A stretch of DNA of 64,000 nt, taken from Gammaproteobacteria bacterium (GTDB lineage Bacteria > Pseudomonadota > Gammaproteobacteria > DSM-16500). Location of the stretch: the NCBI GenBank assembly GCA_031291175.1, contig JARLJO010000016.1, positions 85,496 through 149,495 on the forward strand. The letters run 5' to 3'. Under the pieces are notes generated by a model. It saw nothing but the letters and a program-made list of their open reading frames with translations. It was not told where the DNA came from and searched no databases. This document shows, one piece after another, positions 37,391 through 45,344 of the stretch; the first letter of the stretch is position 1; every line of letters starts with the position of its first letter. The position numbers and the translations under genes were made by a program.

Positions 37391-37650
37391 AATCGGTGTC
37401 AAGTACCAATGGCACTAGCTTAAAGAAAACAGCTTTTAAAAATACACATAAAATGTCTCGTCATTGCGAGCGAGAGCGAGGCAACCCAGGTTTTATTGCC
37501 TCAATAGAAGAAGTACAAAGCATAAATTTCAGATGTTTTGCTATCTTGTTCTTACAAAATGGACAATAAAGCTTGGGTTGCCTCGCTCTCGCTCGCAATG
37601 ACGCAACAAAATACTATTTCTTAAACGGGTGCCATTGGTGTCTGACACTA
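37391..37650. mobile_element. Nested palindromic element, no coding capacity
   Basis: The outer ends AATCGGTGTCAAGTACCAAT and GCCATTGGTGTCTGACACTA are imperfect inverted repeats. Inside, a 30-bp perfect inverted repeat (37459-37488 and 37574-37603, opening CGTCATTGCGAGCGAGAGCG) flanks 85 bp. The inner sequence is of the 'CGTCATTGCGAGC' type common in Legionella-, Coxiella- and Rickettsia-like genomes. A decayed copy of the right half is at ~43918-44060. It looks like a non-autonomous element or two elements, one inside the other. Confidence 0.65.
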
Positions 37651-37677
37651 GCATGCTTCTATTTTGCTTAAAGTGAG

Positions 37678-39042
37678 CTACTGTGAACTAAAAGTGGGAA
37701 TTGTAATATTTTCCTTTTCCGATGAATGCAATTTAGCGCTGATTGGTTTAAACAACGTAGGCGACTCCGCCGTCAATGAAATTAGCGATTCTTGTCTAGA
37801 AGCAGCTATTGATGAGGAATAAGCTGGAGGTGGAGGGGTAGAGGTTTTTTGCGATTGATTTTTTAGTAAATCATTATATTTTTGTTGAAGTTTTTGTAAT
37901 TCTGTTTTTTGCAACGTTAGCTCAGCATCAACTTCAACTTGCTTTTGTTTCATTGCTGAGTTTTCTTTGATGAGTTCGAGGTTTGTCTTTTTGGATGCTT
38001 CGGCTTTTTTGAGCTCATCTTGCAGCATAGTTATTTCAGCATCCATATCAAGATATTCTTGCTTCATGGACATGTTTTCCATGGCCAGGATAGTGTTAGA
38101 TCTTTTTAATTGCTCCATTTCAATACTGACTTCGGTATATTGTGCCAAGTCACTTTTGAGATTGGCGATTTCTGTTTTTTTATTATTCGCTTGTTCCAAG
38201 AGTTGTTTAATCAAACTTTTAGCTTTTTGAGATTCATCATTTAATTTTTTAATTTCGGCTCCCGTGGTGGTTTTAAGGGTCGCGAGGTTGGTTTCATTAT
38301 CTTGGATCAGCTTCGTTATTTTATTTGCGGTGTTCGTGCGGTTTTTGTCCCAAGATTTTTTCTGTTCATGGAGAGATTGAACATCTTTTTCTGCTGAGTG
38401 AAGTTGAGTTTGTGTTTGTTGCAGGTCGAGTTTTAGGTTTTCGATGGTTAAGTTTGCGTCTATAACCGTATTTTCAAGCGCTTGTATTTTTTGTGTAAGG
38501 ATTATTTCGCGTTGATCGTGTTCAGAAGTTTGAAGGAGTTTCTCTGTTAATAATTTTTCTTGTTCGTTAATTTTTTGCTTAAGGGCTTCTTGTTGCTGAT
38601 TCAATTCGGAAATTTGAATGACTTGTTGTTCTAAAGACTTGAGTTTCTCACTTTGACTTTGTTCAGAAATCTGAGTGGTTTGCACTTCTGTTAACGATTC
38701 TGTTTGTTCTTTTATTTGGTGATTGGCGGGAGGAATTTGTTTTTGTAAATCATGGATTAGATTTTGCAAAGTTTGAATTTGGTTGTCGCACGCGGCTTGA
38801 CGAAGATATTGAGCGCTAGCGAAATTTTGCAAGGCGATAAATTTTGTAAATAAGTCATTGAGCTCAATTTGTGTTTGATTAGTTATGTAGGTATTTAGAC
38901 CGTTATTTTGAGTTAATATTGCCACCTGCTGAGATAATACGGCACAATCTTGCAGTAGTTTATTGCGTTCTTGTTCTAGGCCTTTCATGATGGTATCAGG
39001 ATGTAACAAGACGACAGGGTATGTAGAGTGGCTAAATGACAT
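37678..39042 (-). CDS. Long coiled-coil protein with PPxY motif, candidate effector
   Basis: 454 residues. GAGGAG lies 8 nt before ATG. Residues ~20-395 are almost continuous heptad coiled coil (KSLEQQVIQISELNQQQEAL; LQQTQTQLHSAEKDVQSLHE). The last ~55 residues are disordered and Ser/Thr-rich and begin with TPPPPAYSS. PPAY at 405-408 is a PPxY motif that in eukaryotes binds WW domains of Nedd4-type ubiquitin ligases. There is no signal peptide or membrane segment. Tethering or scaffolding is the usual role of such proteins. Host targeting is inference from motif and context. Confidence 0.7.
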   Translation of the reverse strand: MSFSHSTYPVVLLHPDTIMKGLEQERNKLLQDCAVLSQQVAILTQNNGLNTYITNQTQIELNDLFTKFIALQNFASAQYLRQAACDNQIQTLQNLIHDLQKQIPPANHQIKEQTESLTEVQTTQISEQSQSEKLKSLEQQVIQISELNQQQEALKQKINEQEKLLTEKLLQTSEHDQREIILTQKIQALENTVIDANLTIENLKLDLQQTQTQLHSAEKDVQSLHEQKKSWDKNRTNTANKITKLIQDNETNLATLKTTTGAEIKKLNDESQKAKSLIKQLLEQANNKKTEIANLKSDLAQYTEVSIEMEQLKRSNTILAMENMSMKQEYLDMDAEITMLQDELKKAEASKKTNLELIKENSAMKQKQVEVDAELTLQKTELQKLQQKYNDLLKNQSQKTSTPPPPAYSSSIAASRQESLISLTAESPTLFKPISAKLHSSEKENITIPTFSSQ

Positions 39043-39370
39043 GGAACAATCTCCTCGGGGTTTCTTTTTAATTATTAGGTATTTATTTTATTGTTCACAT
39101 ATTATATATCTGGCTAGAATTTGTCAATTTATGCATCATTTTTCTACGCTAACCATTTTTTAGAAGAAAATATTTATGAACAGTTGTGTATCTCCAAAGA
39201 CCCTTTATCTCTTTGAATAATCATTAATATTATAGGTATTTCAAGTTAACGGGTGATGGGGAGTTTAGGTATTTTCTTTTTAAATCTATTTGAAGGTAGA
39301 ATAAGGCTCTATCGCTATTAAATATTAAGTTTTGAGAGAAAATAATGAAAGAAATCGGTGTCAAGTACTA
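39043..39370. other. Gene-free stretch ending in a GGTGTC-type repeat
   Basis: AT-rich leader region of the coiled-coil gene. At 39353 GAAATCGGTGTCAAGTACTA opens a copy of the dispersed element also seen at 7247. Confidence 0.5.
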
Positions 39371-39492
39371 TCATAGATCATGTTCTTCAACTTTTTTGCG
39401 TATTTCTTTAACACCTATTTTCACGCGCTCTTCAAATCTTTTGATCGCTAACCCAATGCTATCCACAGTTGAATTTTTATAAAAATCTGACA
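39371..39492 (-). pseudogene. C-terminal scrap of an unidentified ORF
   Basis: The minus strand reads NSTVDSIGLAIKRFEERVKI, GVKEIRKKVEEHDL and a stop, with no start. The end matches KKIEEHDP-stop at 7247-7326. In both places the stop is followed at once by the GGTGTCAAGTAC repeat, so gene tail and repeat spread together. Confidence 0.5.
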
Positions 39493-39518
39493 TTTTTTTC
39501 AAACAAGAAAAGCTACCT

Positions 39519-39601
39519 GACCTCATTTTTAGCCGATTTCGACCTAATAAGAAAAATGATAACGCTCACGTTGAACAAGAAATTGGACGCATGAGGAGTA
39601 T
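39519..39601 (+). pseudogene. Transposase (integrase-core) C-terminal scrap
   Basis: DLIFSRFRPNKKNDNAHVEQ is the conserved stretch around the catalytic Glu of DDE integrase-type transposases (RPYKKNDNAHVEQKNWTH). The following bases have lost one nucleotide relative to an intact frame, as in the copy at 25279. GGTGTCAGACACC (39603-39615) follows. 39616-39735 shows nothing else. Confidence 0.65.
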
Positions 39602-39735
39602 CGGTGTCAGACACCAACATTCCCAATCGCATGATCCCGTGCTAAATATGCATTACCTAAAACTAAAGAGAATTATTGATAATGAGTTATGAGGTTTCAT
39701 CTGACCCCTGTCCCCTTTTCTCTTGAAGCACTATA

Positions 39736-40524
39736 TTAAAAATCATATAAACTCAAAGGAATTCTTGGCTTGGCAAGTCCTTGTCTCAGCGGGTGATCCA
39801 GTACATGGCACACATGAAAATGAGGAATATTAAAATAGGGTTTTCTATCAATTTTACGGTATTGGTGTTCAGTATTGAATTCATTAATAACAGCAGCTTC
39901 TCCACACCATTCATTTAATGTTATTAAGCTGTCCATGTCATCGAAATAAACAGGTAAAGCAGGTAAATATTTTTCAGGATTGGGATCGGAAAATAAACGC
40001 ATTGCGCGCTTAGTCGATGAGTAATAATCAAGATCAACAGAAACAAAGCCGATTTTTGCATCACCAATTTTATCTAAAACCTCAACAACTGTCTCACCCA
40101 CATCGCCAATAATAAGTTCAGCAAAATGGGGTAATTTTTTGCGAAGGATTGATGGATCTCCCATATTATAATCACCGGCTGTCCATAGCTCTGGGTGATC
40201 GCGATAGTCCGCAACTTCAGGCAATCCAGATGCGCCATCAAGGCCGTATACTTTAATATCAATACCAAAATATTCTCTAAAGAAGTGGGCTGACTGACAT
40301 AACTCTAAAAGCCCGTTTCCGGCAGCAACACCCAGCTCTATCGCGACAATTTTATCGTAGCCACAATGTATTGCCTGTTGTACACCGTGTGCCAATGACA
40401 ATGCATAGTGTTGTCGCCCCATATTGACCTGACCAGATCGTATGATTTGCCCAATTTCCTTAAACAAAGCAATGGAACTTTCTCTAGTTAACGTGGAAAT
40501 GTTCGCTCTTTCAGTCGTCATCAT
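39736..40524 (-). CDS. SAM-dependent methyltransferase-like protein
   Basis: 262 residues, GGGAGG 6 nt before ATG. AIELGVAAGNG (61-71) is the SAM-binding glycine loop, YGLDGASGLPEV the ribose-binding acidic turn, and DLDYYSSTKRAM and PVYFDDMDS conserved later strands. The pattern resembles TylF/MycF-type and related sugar or natural-product O-methyltransferases. The substrate is not evident. It is a single gene flanked by repeat-rich DNA. Confidence 0.75.
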   Translation of the reverse strand: MMTTERANISTLTRESSIALFKEIGQIIRSGQVNMGRQHYALSLAHGVQQAIHCGYDKIVAIELGVAAGNGLLELCQSAHFFREYFGIDIKVYGLDGASGLPEVADYRDHPELWTAGDYNMGDPSILRKKLPHFAELIIGDVGETVVEVLDKIGDAKIGFVSVDLDYYSSTKRAMRLFSDPNPEKYLPALPVYFDDMDSLITLNEWCGEAAVINEFNTEHQYRKIDRKPYFNIPHFHVCHVLDHPLRQGLAKPRIPLSLYDF

Positions 40525-41045
40525 AGGAATGCCTCCCTGGCAAATTTGAAGTTAAGGAAATGGTAACATAAAAGTATATTGAGATAAATTGAACAGCTCC
40601 ATTAATTGATTGAGTAAATACAGGCTACTTGGTGCAGCGTTTGAGAGCGTCTGACCAGGAAAATAGGGTTGGGCTTGATAAATAGACACATCGATTGGGT
40701 TGAAAGTGGAAGGTCAATATGTCAAGCCTGCCCCCCCGGATATACAAATACATAAATGGAAAAAAGTATCATTTTCATATTGCCAGTGTTTGAATATGGC
40801 ACCATATTATTACCCATAACTATTACAACATTGTCATAGCACAGAGAGCTCCTACGTACCGTGGACAAGCCACGGCACATAGTGGGTTTGAGACAGTACG
40901 TAGGGATTTGACAACTAATAGTAATGATGGGGCTACTTTTTGGGAAATGATATGTATGGCACTTAACCCTGATAGTCCCTAGATGTAGGTTGCTGATCAT
41001 GAAATCTTATTGTTTGTTATCTTATTTCGAAAGAGGTGAAATTGT
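40525..41045. other. Gene-free, repeat-rich stretch
   Basis: At 40859-40875 CCGTGGACAAGCCACGG is a 6-bp stem with a 5-nt loop. It is framed by CCTACGTA and TACGTAGG, and the same core recurs at 42202. AAATAGACACATCGATTGGG near 40690 resembles sequences near 11904 and 44855. GAGGTGAAATTGT (41033-41045) holds the ribosome-binding site of the next gene. Confidence 0.55.
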
Positions 41046-41537
41046 ATGAATGGTGTTAACTATATTCCGGTAAGGCTATTAACTAGTGGGATAATAAGAG
41101 GATTATATAAGAATTTTTTGAAATTCATTGTTACAAACGTACTGATTGCATTCTTTATTCTAATGACTACTCAAACGTCTTGCGAAGCAGCTTCATTGGA
41201 GCAATCTCTTTCCTTTAAATTTGCTCAATATTTTAGTGACAAAGATCTAAAAGGTATGGCGTCTCTTTTAGACAAAAATATTGTGGTATATGATCCGGGA
41301 AAAGTCACAAAAGGAAAAAATAATTTTCTGAACTTACTAAAAAATAACTTTGATAAAACAAATACTATAGTGTTTCGTATACTCCATATCTATCAGCTAG
41401 ATCACAAGACTATTTTTGAATTTAAACTTTCTTTTGATAATGATAGATACGATGGCGTTGATATTGTTGTGTGGGAAAAAAATAAAATGAAAGAAATTCG
41501 CTGCTATTACTATCCATCTCCAAAGTCGAGCGTGTAA
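41046..41537 (+). CDS. Secreted SnoaL/NTF2-like fold protein
   Basis: 163 residues. After an extended basic N-terminus, VTNVLIAFFILM is a signal or anchor segment, with likely cleavage near SCEA. The mature ~115 residues follow the NTF2-like plan: helix SFKFAQYFSDKDLKGMASLL, then strands NIVVYDPGK, TIVFRILHIYQL, IFEFKLSF and VDIVVWEKNKMKEIRCYYY. Such folds often bind small hydrophobic ligands or act as isomerases. No catalytic Asp/His pair is evident. GAGG precedes the ATG. Confidence 0.65.
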   Translation: MNGVNYIPVRLLTSGIIRGLYKNFLKFIVTNVLIAFFILMTTQTSCEAASLEQSLSFKFAQYFSDKDLKGMASLLDKNIVVYDPGKVTKGKNNFLNLLKNNFDKTNTIVFRILHIYQLDHKTIFEFKLSFDNDRYDGVDIVVWEKNKMKEIRCYYYPSPKSSV

Positions 41538-41584
41538 ATAAAATTGAAAAAGCTGGGGCAAGTGCCACTTTCAAGATTCGCCAA

Positions 41585-42061
41585 GTGAATGGTGATGAAA
41601 TTGCTTTAAAGAATTTTTACAATAAATTGCTCAATTCTACATTAACAAAAAAGGAAGCGAGAATAGTCGTTAGAAGTTATATTGATCTTAATTCTCCCGA
41701 ATTGGTTTTATTGAACTTAAAACAAATTGATAAGCAAATGGAAGGTGATGAATTGAATTCAGTGCTAGGTTTAAAATTAGAGTTAGTGATGAAATCAATG
41801 GAATTAAAAAAAATCTATTTACCATCGCTGATAAAAATGCTTAAAGACAATCCGCAGCGATCTGATCTGGACGCTACGTTTTTTATTATAATGAAAAACA
41901 ATGGCTTTAAACACCTTAAAGATTCTAGCTCTCGCTCTCAAGTCAAATCCTATCTTGATTATATTGCCCCCAAATATTCAGTAGACATAAACTGGAAATC
42001 CGATGATCCAGACTTTATGTTCGCGAAAAAATACTTTAATGATTTGAAGGGAAATATTTAA
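41585..42061 (+). CDS. Helical protein, possibly 5'-truncated
   Basis: 158 residues if translation starts at GTG 41585, for which I see no ribosome-binding site. The same frame stays open upstream to 41486 and reads KVERVNKIEKAGASATFKIR, as convincing as the rest. The true start may therefore be lost, and this may be the tail of a longer gene fused out of frame to the NTF2-like gene. Residues are helical and Leu/Lys-rich. No family recognised. Confidence 0.45.
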   Translation: MNGDEIALKNFYNKLLNSTLTKKEARIVVRSYIDLNSPELVLLNLKQIDKQMEGDELNSVLGLKLELVMKSMELKKIYLPSLIKMLKDNPQRSDLDATFFIIMKNNGFKHLKDSSSRSQVKSYLDYIAPKYSVDINWKSDDPDFMFAKKYFNDLKGNI

Positions 42062-42112
42062 TAATAGGTGTCGCAGAGTAATGTAGAGCGGGCGTGATCA
42101 AGTGTCCGCATA

Positions 42113-42196
42113 TTGCAGTATCTACAACGGGTGGTGGGAAGTGCATCCACTGCCATAGTGACATAATCCTCACAATTAATAGTAAGATATTCTCCT
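42113..42196 (+). pseudogene. 3' copy of the small secreted gene at 9733-10128
   Basis: TTGCAGTATCTACAACGGGT and the next ~60 bases match the end and downstream region of that gene (codons for CSIYNGWWE) with scattered substitutions. No start. Confidence 0.8.
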
Positions 42197-42201
42197 GGAT
42201 A

Positions 42202-42228
42202 CCGTGGACAAGCCACGGTACGTAGGGG
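42202..42228. repeat. CCGTGG-ACAAG-CCACGG hairpin repeat
   Basis: The same core as at 40859-40875, followed here by TACGTAGGGG. Confidence 0.7.
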
Positions 42229-42281
42229 TTCTTTGTGCTACATCGGAGTTCTATCCATTAGGATGTGCAGGAATCCATTAA

Positions 42282-42827
42282 TTAACTTAAGTTATCAAAT
42301 AGCCGTTCTGCTTCTACCAGGACACACTGATCACCGCTGGATAGCCATAGCTGATTATCTTGCACCGTCACTTGTAGTTGCATGGTGCGCTGATGAAGTT
42401 TGGCGAGTTGTGCCAGTGTCGTTGAAGCAATGCGTAAAACTCGCAAATTCTTCAGTCGAGTCATTTTATTTTGGATGCCCTGCCACCAAACATCTGAGCT
42501 GCGACCGTAAGTATATAACCAAACTTGTCTGGCACGACCGCATGCCTGGCGTAGGCGACGTTCATCAGGTTCTCCCAGCTCAATCCACAACTCGATATCA
42601 CCCGTAGCACTTTTCTGCCAAAGGTCAGGTTCATCTACAGCAGAAAGGCCACGAGTAAATACCAGTTGCTCATTGGCGTGCATCGCAAATACCACAAGTC
42701 GTAGCATCAATCGTTCCAGTGTTTCCGATGGATGCTGTGCCAGTGTTAACGCATGGGTGTGATAATAGCCGCGATCGATGTCGCTAATAATTATTTCAGC
42801 TTTGTGTATGGTGGCTTTTAACGCCAT
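42282..42827 (-). CDS. yaeQ: YaeQ family protein
   Basis: 181 residues from ATG 42827, where the protein begins MALKATIHKAEIIISDIDRG, the conserved YaeQ start; a longer ORF adds 13 residues of no family match. YHTHALTLAQHPSETLERLM and the following block ELWIELGEPDERRLRQACGR are diagnostic. The family has a PD-(D/E)XK-nuclease-like fold and was linked to suppression of transcription-elongation defects, but its biochemical role is unsettled. It is a single gene. Confidence 0.93.
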   Translation of the reverse strand: MALKATIHKAEIIISDIDRGYYHTHALTLAQHPSETLERLMLRLVVFAMHANEQLVFTRGLSAVDEPDLWQKSATGDIELWIELGEPDERRLRQACGRARQVWLYTYGRSSDVWWQGIQNKMTRLKNLRVLRIASTTLAQLAKLHQRTMQLQVTVQDNQLWLSSGDQCVLVEAERLFDNLS

Positions 42828-42854
42828 AGGTTTTTTATCCAGGTGGTTGATAGC

Positions 42855-42906
42855 GTTGGTTGTCATGAGACGACGTACATTGTACGGGTCTTGTGGAAGA
42901 ACCGCC
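42855..42906. repeat. Segment duplicated at 11056-11109
   Basis: GTTGGTTGTCATGAGACGAC to ACCGCC upstream of yaeQ, copied with few changes beside the terminator-like palindrome at 11.1 kb. Confidence 0.7.
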
Positions 42907-43039
42907 AGAAGTGTCTCTGTGGTATACCTCAGAGAAAAAATGATTAATACTGATCTCGTAATTTCAATTTTTACACATTATTGTAGGTGTAATAATGAAC
43001 CAATTACTTAAGCTATGTTTGAACAAAGCTGAAGTTTCG

Positions 43040-43067
43040 GCAAAATTGCGTATCATTGCAATTTTGC
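43040..43067. other. Perfect 10-bp inverted repeat
   Basis: GCAAAATTGC, an 8-nt loop and GCAATTTTGC. It is AT-rich, and its role is unknown. Confidence 0.5.
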
Positions 43068-43142
43068 TTATATTCCAGTGTAAGCACATAATTAATAAAA
43101 TGCAGTGGCTTAATTTAAATTAATCCCGTGGTAGACACATCA

Positions 43143-43204
43143 GTGTCAAGTACTAACATATAACATTGATCTTATATAAGTTGTTATATGTTAGTACTTG
43201 ATAC
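43143..43204. repeat. Palindromic repeat (CAAGTACTAACATATAACA)
   Basis: 19-bp perfect arms (43147-43165 and 43182-43200) around a 16-nt loop, then CCGTTTT. Same element as 11129-11190 in the opposite orientation. It may end transcription of the minus-strand gene or of passing plus-strand transcripts. Confidence 0.8.
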
Positions 43205-43288
43205 CGTTTTAATTTGATTATTTATACTTGTATTTAAGTTAAAGAAAAAGACAAACTTTACCCCGGATATACACATATTAGATAAGAT

Positions 43289-43804
43289 TTATTTAATAAT
43301 ATATCTTACAAATTGGCGTGGATGTTCTTCAGGTTCATATAGTTCAATATCATCTATATCTTCGTTAAATTCATCCTCAGATTCTGAAGTTAAAATGGCA
43401 TGGTCTTTTTGCCATAAATCTAATTTTTTAAGTAATATTTTATGATCAAGATGAGGTAGCAACATTTGGCAATTGATTTTAATGCAATCTTCTTTTTCAT
43501 TGAGTATTCTCCGTAGGCTTGCTGGAGAACTACTTTGCGTACCTATGATAGCACCGTTTTTTTCAATATCAGAAACATCTTCAACTAAATAAGCAAGATC
43601 ACTAGCAATCGTGTATTGAAAGCTGCTTTTAGGCCAAGAATAAAAGCGTGAATTAGAGAGATATAAAGCAACTGTAGGCCAATCCGTTATGGTATTTTCA
43701 AGAATCATCTTTGCGATTTTTATTTGAATTGTAAGATCGCAAACTAACGATGACTCTTCTTTTTTTACCCGCGGCAGTTTAAAAAGACGATTTGATGCTG
43801 ACAT
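43289..43804 (-). CDS. Small cytosolic protein with acidic C-terminus, function unknown
   Basis: 171 residues, GAGGA 9 nt before ATG. Basic N-terminus (RLFKLPRVKKEE), helical middle (TIQIKIAKMILENTITDWPT; ASLRRILNEKED), and an acidic tract SEDEFNEDIDDIELYEPEE near the C-terminus. There is no signal peptide and no recognised domain. The acidic C-terminus is compatible with a secreted effector, but that is weak evidence. Confidence 0.6.
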   Translation of the reverse strand: MSASNRLFKLPRVKKEESSLVCDLTIQIKIAKMILENTITDWPTVALYLSNSRFYSWPKSSFQYTIASDLAYLVEDVSDIEKNGAIIGTQSSSPASLRRILNEKEDCIKINCQMLLPHLDHKILLKKLDLWQKDHAILTSESEDEFNEDIDDIELYEPEEHPRQFVRYIIK

Positions 43805-43917
43805 TAAAATTATTCCTCGTTTATTATGTCGGAATTATATTGAAGCTACATTAAGAGAGTATTAAGTGAATAGATTATTTAATAGATATTGAAAGAAATC
43901 ATTGCATTTAACGTTAA

Positions 43918-44060
43918 TGCGCCTTCGAATCTTGGCGGAAAGAGCGAGATAGCAAATCAGGCAAAAGCCTGGGTTGCTTCACTCCCGCTCGCAATGATGC
44001 AACCTATTGTTTAAAAAATACTTTTTCTTAAACTGATGCCATTGAAGCCTGACACAAATA
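43918..44060. repeat. Decayed copy of the 37391-37650 element
   Basis: GGGTTGCTTCACTCCCGCTCGC, AATGATGCAAC, an AAAATACT block, TTTCTTAAAC, TGCCATTGAAGCCTGACAC match the right half of the intact element in order, with many changes. Confidence 0.7.
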
Positions 44061-44111
44061 CTTCTATATTTTTATATTAAACAAGTAGCTAAAGACCGAC
44101 CCCCTCAAGCT

Positions 44112-44777
44112 TTAAGCAAAGTTGTAAGCCAACCCAAGCATAACCTGGTTTGTTTGCGGTGTAATCTTCGTTGACTTGGTTACCATGCCAACGGGGTCAA
44201 TCTTCGTAAAGCTAGTGCTCTGATAGCTTATTTGGTTGTATTCGAGACGAACGCTAAAATTCGGGTTAATTGTTTGCTGAATACCAACGCCATAGCGAAA
44301 ACCATCCAGATTTTTATTAATATTAGCTAATGAAATGTCAGTCGTTGAGACTTTAAAATTAGTGTTTGCATACCCTAAACGAACATAAAACAAGGTTGAT
44401 TTTGTAAATAAATAACCGGGTAATGCGCTGATGCTAAAACCATGTTGCATCTTGTAATCCGTGTTTGAAAAACTACTATGCACAAACTCAGAATTAAAAG
44501 AGTTGGAATCAAGCGAACTGATGCTGATATTGGCTTCTGCAGCCAAATAAAATTGTTTAATAGTTAAGGCATAGCCACCAAAAAGTGATCCCAATAAACC
44601 TGTACCTGAAAAGTGAGCGCCATTTTTGACATTAAAGCTGCCAGGTGAAACGACGGAAGAGGTTTGTTTGAAATCAGCAAGGTTGGGGCCACCTTCTGCG
44701 CCAAGATAGAAAGTATTGCTCCATACGGTTGTTGAAAGTAGTGTTAGCGAGATTGCAGTGGTCATTTTCCCTAACAT
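44112..44777 (-). CDS. Outer-membrane beta-barrel protein
   Basis: 221 residues. Signal peptide MLGKMTTAISLTLLSTTVWS. The mature part alternates amphipathic strands (FYLGAEGGPNLADF, FYVRLGYANTNF, FRYGVGIQQTINPNFSVRLE YNQ) and ends VMLGLAYNFA, an 8-strand OmpA/opacity-like barrel with an aromatic near the C-terminus recognised by the BAM machinery. AGGAG precedes ATG. It is probably a surface protein of unknown ligand. Confidence 0.88.
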   Translation of the reverse strand: MLGKMTTAISLTLLSTTVWSNTFYLGAEGGPNLADFKQTSSVVSPGSFNVKNGAHFSGTGLLGSLFGGYALTIKQFYLAAEANISISSLDSNSFNSEFVHSSFSNTDYKMQHGFSISALPGYLFTKSTLFYVRLGYANTNFKVSTTDISLANINKNLDGFRYGVGIQQTINPNFSVRLEYNQISYQSTSFTKIDPVGMVTKSTKITPQTNQVMLGLAYNFA

Positions 44778-44952
44778 GGTTAGCTCCTGAGTAGAATTAA
44801 CCTTGAGTATAATCGGAGTTCAGGCTTGTGGCTAAGGATTCATGGGGAAAGACTTGACAGATAGACATATCAATTAGATTTAAATAGAAGTTCAAATTGA
44901 ACTTGGCTTCGATATCCTGACAAGCATGAAAGAATTTTATATAAATCCTCCC

Positions 44953-44977
44953 CCCCCTCCTTTTTCAAAGGAGGGGG
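44953..44977. terminator. Strong GC-rich hairpin
   Basis: CCCCCTCCTTT, loop TTC, AAAGGAGGGGG: 11 perfect pairs. It is a common dispersed hairpin type. The remaining 44978-45344 has no convincing gene. GGAGG at 45334-45338 is the ribosome-binding site of the next gene. Confidence 0.55.
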
Positions 44978-45344
44978 ATTAGAGACATACACGCTTGTGT
45001 AGGTGTTTAAGAGATCTTTTGCCTACGACAAATAAGAATATTTCGTAATGGCTGTGATTTTTGATGGCATTTTCTTCCGTTTTTGTGCATTTCCTGTGTG
45101 GTTTACAATAGCCGCTCAACTAAAAAAAAGCCCGTATTGAGTAGGTTATTGAATAGACATGAGGTTCGGTTCCGATTTGAGAAAAAAGAACTAAATGATA
45201 AGGTGAGCAACCCTAATTATCAAAAAGTTGCTATACTAAATATAACACTTCAACGAGTCTCTTCCATTGAGTACAAGAGATCAGTTCGCAAATGATCTTT
45301 CAATTCTAAATGATAGTTTGCTTAGCTGAAAACGGAGGAACCGG

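Noticed and set aside
37459..37603. Possible CRISPR-like array from the two CGTCATTGCGAGC arms
   Set aside because: Only two copies, in inverted rather than direct orientation, and no cas genes.
42233..42607. 124-codon plus-strand ORF
   Set aside because: Antisense to yaeQ, which is unmistakable.
45083..45295. 70-codon plus-strand ORF before the exoprotein
   Set aside because: No ribosome-binding site, no recognisable features, and it runs through an AT-rich leader.
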